Shown: one piece after another, positions 57,864 through 64,000 of the stretch | How the letters are laid out: each line of letters opens with the position of its first letter | How positions within the stretch are numbered: position 1 is the stretch's first letter | Assembly (NCBI GenBank): GCA_044868005.1 | Contig: JBIOVX010000303.1 | Coordinates: forward strand, 48,504-112,503 | Origin: DATARR01 sp044868005 | GTDB taxonomy: Bacteria > Acidobacteriota > Thermoanaerobaculia > Multivoradales > UBA5704 | Direction of reading: 5' to 3' | DNA: 64,000 nt | Translations under genes and position numbers: made by a program | Notes under the pieces: generated by a model | The model's input: only the letters and a program-made list of their open reading frames with translations | The model's database searches: none | Told to the model about the DNA's origin: nothing

Positions 57864-60671
57864 ATGCTTGCCGAGAAGACCCAAGCTGAAGCCGCCGAGC
57901 CCGCCGCGGTGCTCGAGATCGCCCGCGCCCTCGCCCGCGAGCTGCAGCCGCAGCGGAAGTCCTGGCAGTCGCTGGCGCTCGACTCCTCCCTCGAACGCGA
58001 CCTGGGGCTCGACAGCCTGGGCCGCATCGAGCTGCTCGCCCGCCTCGAGAAGACCTTCGGGGTGCGCCTGTCCGAAGACGTTCTGGGCTCGGCGGAGACG
58101 CCCCGGGATCTCCTGCGGGCCCTCGGCGACGCCCACCCCTCCGGCTCTCCCGTCCGCCGGCCGGAGATCGTGGAGCCCTTGGGGGCCGGGGAGGCGGCGC
58201 CGGACCGCACCCGCACTCTAGTGGAGGTGTTGGAGTGGCACGCCCATCGCGATCCCGGGCGGCGGCATATCCTCTACCTTCCGGGAGAAGGCGAGCCGGA
58301 GGAGCTGACCTACGGCGGCCTGCTCGAGAGAGCGCGCGCCGTGGCAGCCGGGCTCGCCAGCATCGGCGTCGGTCCCGGCGAGACCGTGGGCCTCATGCTC
58401 CCCACCGGGCTCGAGTACTTCGCGGCCTTCTTCGGCGTCCAGATCGCCGGCGGCATCCCCGTGCCCCTCTATCCGCCGGCGCGCAAGAGCCAGATCGAGG
58501 ACCACCTCCGGCGCCAGGCCGGCATCCTGAAGACGGCGGAAGCCGAGGTGCTCGTCACCTTTCCCGAGGTGCTGACGCTGGCCCGCCTGCTCGGCGCCCA
58601 GCTCCCGGGATTGCGGCGGGTGGTCACCGTGGCCGAGCTGGAGGCCGGCTCAGCCGCACCCCCGGCGGTGACCGTGCGGGAGGAGGACGTCGCCTTCCTC
58701 CAGTTCACCTCCGGCAGCACCGGCAACCCGAAGGGAGTGGTGCTCACCCACGCCAACCTGCTGGCCAACCTGCGGGCCATCGGCGAGGGAGCGGACATCC
58801 GGACGGACGACGTCGTGGTGAGTTGGCTGCCGCTCTATCACGACATGGGGCTCATCGGTTGCTGGATGGGCTCGCTCTACTTCGGCATGCCGCTCGTCCT
58901 CATGTCGCCGTTGGCGTTTCTCGCCCGGCCCGCGCACTGGCTGTGGACGGTCCACCGCCATCGCGGCACGCTCTCGGCGGCTCCCAACTTCGCCTACGAG
59001 CTGTGCCTCAACAAGATCGCCGACGAGGAGATCGAGGGGCTCGATCTCTCCTCCTGGCGCATGGCGCTCAACGGCGCCGAGCCGGTGAGCCCCGAGGCCG
59101 TGCGGCGGTTCGCCGAGCGTTTCTCCCGCTACGGCTTCCGGCCGGGCGCCCTGGCACCCGTCTACGGCCTGGCGGAAAACTCGCTGGCCCTGGCCTTCCC
59201 GCCGCTCGGCCGGCCGCCGCTCGTCGACGCCGTGGACCGCGAGGCGTTCCAGCGCTCCGGCAAGGCGGTGCCCGCCGCCGCTGACGATCCCGAGGCGTTG
59301 CGCTTCGTCTCCTGCGGCCTGCCTCTCACCGGCCATGAGATCCGCATCGTCGACGACGGCGGCCGCGAGCTTGCGGAGCGGCGGGAGGGAAGGCTGGAGT
59401 TCAAAGGTCCGTCGGCGAGCAGCGGCTACTTCCGCAACCCCGAAGCCACGGCGGCGCTGGTCCACGGCGAATGGCGCGATTCGGGAGACCGCGCCTACCT
59501 GGCCGGCGGCGAGGTCTACATCACCGGCCGCGTCAAGGACATCATCATCCGCGGCGGACGCAATCTCTATCCCCAGGAGCTGGAGGAGGCCGTCGGCAGG
59601 ATTCCCGGCGTGCGCAAGGGGTGCGTGGCCGTCTTCGGCAGCCCCGATCCGGCCACCGGCACGGAGCGGCTGGTGGTGATGGCCGAGACCCGCGAGCGCG
59701 AGGAAGCCGCGTTGGAGAGGCTGCGCCAGGCCGTCCAGGAGGTGACCGTGGATCTCCTCGGTACGCCCGCCGAGGTGGTGGCCCTGGTGCCGCCGCACGC
59801 CGTGCCGAAGACCTCCAGCGGCAAGATCCGGCGCTCGTCGGCACGAGAGATCTACGAGTCAGGCCGCCTCGGCCGCCGCGGCGGCGCGGCCCTGGGATGG
59901 CAGCTCGCCCGCCTCGCCCTCTCCGGGCTGCGAGCGCAAACGGCGCGGCGCGCCCGCTCGCTCGGCGGCGTCCTCTATACCGCCTGGGTCGCCGCCTCCC
60001 TGGCGCTGCTCGCGGCGCCCATCTGGCTCGCCGTGGTGGGTACCCCCGGGCTCGCCGCGCGGCGGCGGATGGCGCGGATCGCGGCCCGCTTCTTCCTGGG
60101 TTGGATCGGCGTTCCCCTTCGCCTGGAAGGAGGCGAGAACCTCGCCAGCGCCGGGCCACGGATCATCGCGTCCAACCACGCGAGCTATCTGGACGGCATC
60201 GTGCTCACGGCGGTGCTGCCGCCCGAGCATGCCTTCGTCGCCAAGCGCGAGCTGGAGTCGAGCTTCATCGCCCGCGTCCTGTTGCGGCGTCTCGGCACCC
60301 TCTTCGTCGAGCGGTTCGACGTCTCCCAGGGAGCGGCGGAGACGCGCAAGGCGTTGGACGCGGTGAAGGCCGGCGAGTCGCTCCTCATCTTCCCCGAAGG
60401 AACATTCCGTCGCTACCCCGGCCTGCTGCCTTTTCGCATGGGCGCCTTCGCCGTGGCCGTGGACGCCGGCGTGCCCGTCGTTCCGGTGATGATCCAGGGG
60501 ACCCGCGCGATCCTGCGCGGCGACGAGCGCTTCGTCCGCCGCGGCTCCGTGACGGTGATCGCGGCGCCGCCCGTGCGGCCGGAGGGGACCGGCTGGCACG
60601 CCGGGGTCCGCCTGCGCGACGCGGTGCGCGCGGCGATCCTGGAGCGGTATGGAGAGCCGGACTTAGGGTAG
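57864..60671 (+). CDS. ACP - fatty acyl-AMP ligase - PlsC acyltransferase fusion
   Basis: A 935-residue multidomain enzyme. Residues 15-92 are an acyl carrier protein with the phosphopantetheine Ser51 in ERDLGLDSLGRIELLARLE. Residues 110-680 are an AMP-binding ligase, with FLQFTSGSTGNPKGVVLTHA near 278 (P-loop), YGLAENSLALAFPP, and DRAYLAGGEVYITGRVKDII near 545; the FAAL-type layout suits loading of the acyl onto the ACP. A hydrophobic stretch (700-730) precedes the PlsC-type acyltransferase (about 745-930), with N-H-x(4)-D in ASNHASYLDGIVLTA and FPEGTFRRYPGLLPFRMGAF. It could activate a fatty acid and acylate a lipid acceptor in one chain. Confidence 0.9.
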   Translation: MLAEKTQAEAAEPAAVLEIARALARELQPQRKSWQSLALDSSLERDLGLDSLGRIELLARLEKTFGVRLSEDVLGSAETPRDLLRALGDAHPSGSPVRRPEIVEPLGAGEAAPDRTRTLVEVLEWHAHRDPGRRHILYLPGEGEPEELTYGGLLERARAVAAGLASIGVGPGETVGLMLPTGLEYFAAFFGVQIAGGIPVPLYPPARKSQIEDHLRRQAGILKTAEAEVLVTFPEVLTLARLLGAQLPGLRRVVTVAELEAGSAAPPAVTVREEDVAFLQFTSGSTGNPKGVVLTHANLLANLRAIGEGADIRTDDVVVSWLPLYHDMGLIGCWMGSLYFGMPLVLMSPLAFLARPAHWLWTVHRHRGTLSAAPNFAYELCLNKIADEEIEGLDLSSWRMALNGAEPVSPEAVRRFAERFSRYGFRPGALAPVYGLAENSLALAFPPLGRPPLVDAVDREAFQRSGKAVPAAADDPEALRFVSCGLPLTGHEIRIVDDGGRELAERREGRLEFKGPSASSGYFRNPEATAALVHGEWRDSGDRAYLAGGEVYITGRVKDIIIRGGRNLYPQELEEAVGRIPGVRKGCVAVFGSPDPATGTERLVVMAETREREEAALERLRQAVQEVTVDLLGTPAEVVALVPPHAVPKTSSGKIRRSSAREIYESGRLGRRGGAALGWQLARLALSGLRAQTARRARSLGGVLYTAWVAASLALLAAPIWLAVVGTPGLAARRRMARIAARFFLGWIGVPLRLEGGENLASAGPRIIASNHASYLDGIVLTAVLPPEHAFVAKRELESSFIARVLLRRLGTLFVERFDVSQGAAETRKALDAVKAGESLLIFPEGTFRRYPGLLPFRMGAFAVAVDAGVPVVPVMIQGTRAILRGDERFVRRGSVTVIAAPPVRPEGTGWHAGVRLRDAVRAAILERYGEPDLG

Positions 60672-60772
60672 AGCGAAAGGCCGCTGGCAGCCGCCCGCGG
60701 TATCGCAGGTGTCGCCCGCGTAACCGCTGTGGTTCACGAACGCGATCCAGTCCAGGCTCGCCCGGCTTCCTC

Positions 60773-61765
60773 TTACCCTCGCCAGCTCTGCAAGATCGTC
60801 ATGTAGTGGACCCGCCCGTGGGCGGCGGGGTTGGGGCAGCGCAGCAGGTTCATGCTGCCTTTCATCTGCGCCAGCGAGTCGTACTCGTGCTCCTCGAGCC
60901 AGAGGGCGAGCTCCTGCCGCAGGCGCGCCAACTGCTCCGGGCCGTTGCGCAGGAGCGTGGAGACGACCTGGACGGCGTCGGCTCCGGCCATCACGGCTTT
61001 CACGGCGTCCAGAGCCGTGTGGACGCCGCCGGTCACCGCCAGCGAGACGTCGATCCTCCCCGAGAGCACGGCGAGCCAGCGCAGGCGCAGCAGCAGCTCC
61101 GAGGAGTCGGAGAGGCGGAGCAGGGGAGCCACCTCCAGCGTCTCGACGTCGATGTCCGGCTGGTAGAAGCGGTTGAAGAGCACCAGGCCGTCCGCGCCGC
61201 TCGCGGCGAGGCGGCGGGCGAAGCCGGAGAACGAGGTGTAGAACGGCCCGAGCTTGACGGCCACCGGAATGCCGATCGACCGCTTGACCATCTCCAGCAT
61301 GCCGAGGGTGCGCCGCTCCACGGTCTCGCCGCTTTCGTCGAAGTCGGTGGCGAGGGTGTAGACGTTGAGCTCCAGGGCGTCCGCGCCGGCGTCCTGCATC
61401 AGCCGGGCGCAGCCGAGCCAGCCGCCGTCCGTGGCGCCGTTGAGCGAGGCGATGACCGGCACCGACACCGCGGCCTTCAGCTTGTGGATGTGCTCCAGGT
61501 ACTCCTCCGGCCCGAGGACGAACGCATCCGGGCTGGGCAGGTAGGTCAACGCCTCGGCGAAGGACTCGCTGGGTGCATCCATGTAGTGGGCCACAGCCAC
61601 CTGCTCGTGCGTGATCTGCTCCTCGAAGAGCGAGCGCATGACGATGGCCGCGGCGCCCGCGTCCTCCAGCCGGCGGACCGTGTCGAGCTCGTCGGCCAGC
61701 GGCGAGGCGCCGGGCACGAAGGGGTGCGGCAGATGAAATCCGAGATAGGTGGTCGAGAGGTCCAT
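60773..61765 (-). CDS. Dihydroorotate-dehydrogenase-like flavoprotein
   Basis: A 330-residue TIM-barrel protein related to class 1 DHODs. GFHLPHPFVPGASPLADELD is the start of the barrel, ASLNGATDGGWLGCARLMQD and ALELNVYT carry flavin/substrate loops, PVAVKLGPFYTSFSGFARRL follows, and TGGVHTALDAVKAVMAGADA is the phosphate-binding end. The usual catalytic Cys or Ser of true PyrD is not evident, so it may not make orotate. It is immediately downstream (one base) of the pyruvate:ferredoxin oxidoreductase gene, a common pairing, and probably reads the same redox pool. Confidence 0.85.
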   Translation of the reverse strand: MDLSTTYLGFHLPHPFVPGASPLADELDTVRRLEDAGAAAIVMRSLFEEQITHEQVAVAHYMDAPSESFAEALTYLPSPDAFVLGPEEYLEHIHKLKAAVSVPVIASLNGATDGGWLGCARLMQDAGADALELNVYTLATDFDESGETVERRTLGMLEMVKRSIGIPVAVKLGPFYTSFSGFARRLAASGADGLVLFNRFYQPDIDVETLEVAPLLRLSDSSELLLRLRWLAVLSGRIDVSLAVTGGVHTALDAVKAVMAGADAVQVVSTLLRNGPEQLARLRQELALWLEEHEYDSLAQMKGSMNLLRCPNPAAHGRVHYMTILQSWRG

Positions 61766-61766
61766 G

Positions 61767-64000
<2,234 letters not shown>

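Noticed and set aside
60663..60772. A minus-strand frame reading SLDWIAFVNHSGYAGDTCDT...CQRPFAL between the acyl-AMP ligase fusion and the DHOD-like gene
   Set aside because: It has no start codon, is under 40 residues and overlaps both neighbours' ends. The Cys-containing sequence looks protein-like and may be a gene tail, but I cannot name a family, so it is not listed as a feature.

Overview
The window is 64 kb of GC-rich, gene-dense bacterial chromosome. There are no rRNA or tRNA genes, no CRISPR array, no phage structural or integrase module and no intact insertion sequence that I can see. The gene set points to a heterotrophic member of the Acidobacteriota, perhaps the Thermoanaerobaculia. 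It includes several secreted peptidases and hydrolases, a zinc-ribbon membrane protein, a pyruvate:ferredoxin oxidoreductase next to a dihydroorotate-dehydrogenase-like gene, a short DUF6496-type Lys-rich protein, and a repeat protein with a 'WLTTSELPGF' C-terminal domain. That placement is an inference from recalled gene families, not a phylogenetic result.

Layout. 0-7 kb: end of a WbqC-like gene overlapping a methyltransferase, a secreted protein with an S74 chaperone domain, an overlapping SGNH-hydrolase/carbamoyltransferase pair, and a glycine-rich RRM protein. 7-24 kb: housekeeping and envelope genes, namely an RNA methyltransferase, an M23 lipoprotein, a peptidase-MA-like protease, an MBL-fold lipoprotein, a patatin with a large membrane insert, an alpha/beta hydrolase, a GH19 lysin-like protein, a sensor kinase and two permeases. 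24.7-29.4 kb: a lower-GC accessory block of broken genes. It holds a 5'-truncated STAND protein, a frameshifted DUF4926 gene, an addiction-module antitoxin with a premature stop, an antitoxin fused to a PIN-toxin scar, and an Rpn-type nuclease. 29.5-35.1 kb: a metallophosphoesterase, a ferritin-like protein, an HTH regulator, a small protein behind a strong promoter and structured leader, a 0.6 kb degenerate repeat field, a DUF6496 protein whose leader copies that of the ferritin-like gene, and a broken low-GC gene. 35-51 kb: secreted proteins and enzymes (asparaginase family, M64 peptidase, AidB-like dehydrogenase, carotenoid-type oxidoreductase, GT39-like glycosyltransferase, Pcm). 51-64 kb: MscL, DUF885, HIT, Uma2, an Nramp plus MgtE-N/CBS pair, a cytochrome c, an ACP-FAAL-PlsC fusion, the DHOD-like protein and PFOR, which runs off the window.

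Likely functional links: the WbqC-like/methyltransferase and SGNH/carbamoyltransferase pairs suggest glycan or metabolite tailoring. The Nramp and MgtE-N/CBS genes overlap by one base and probably form one metal-transport unit. PFOR and the DHOD-like protein probably share electron-transfer metabolism. The most unusual signals are a patatin with about eight membrane segments between its catalytic Ser and Asp, the leader-plus-N-terminus cassette shared by two unrelated genes, the degenerate 21-nt repeat field, an M64 peptidase that appears to start at ATA, and large near-perfect inverted repeats at gene borders.
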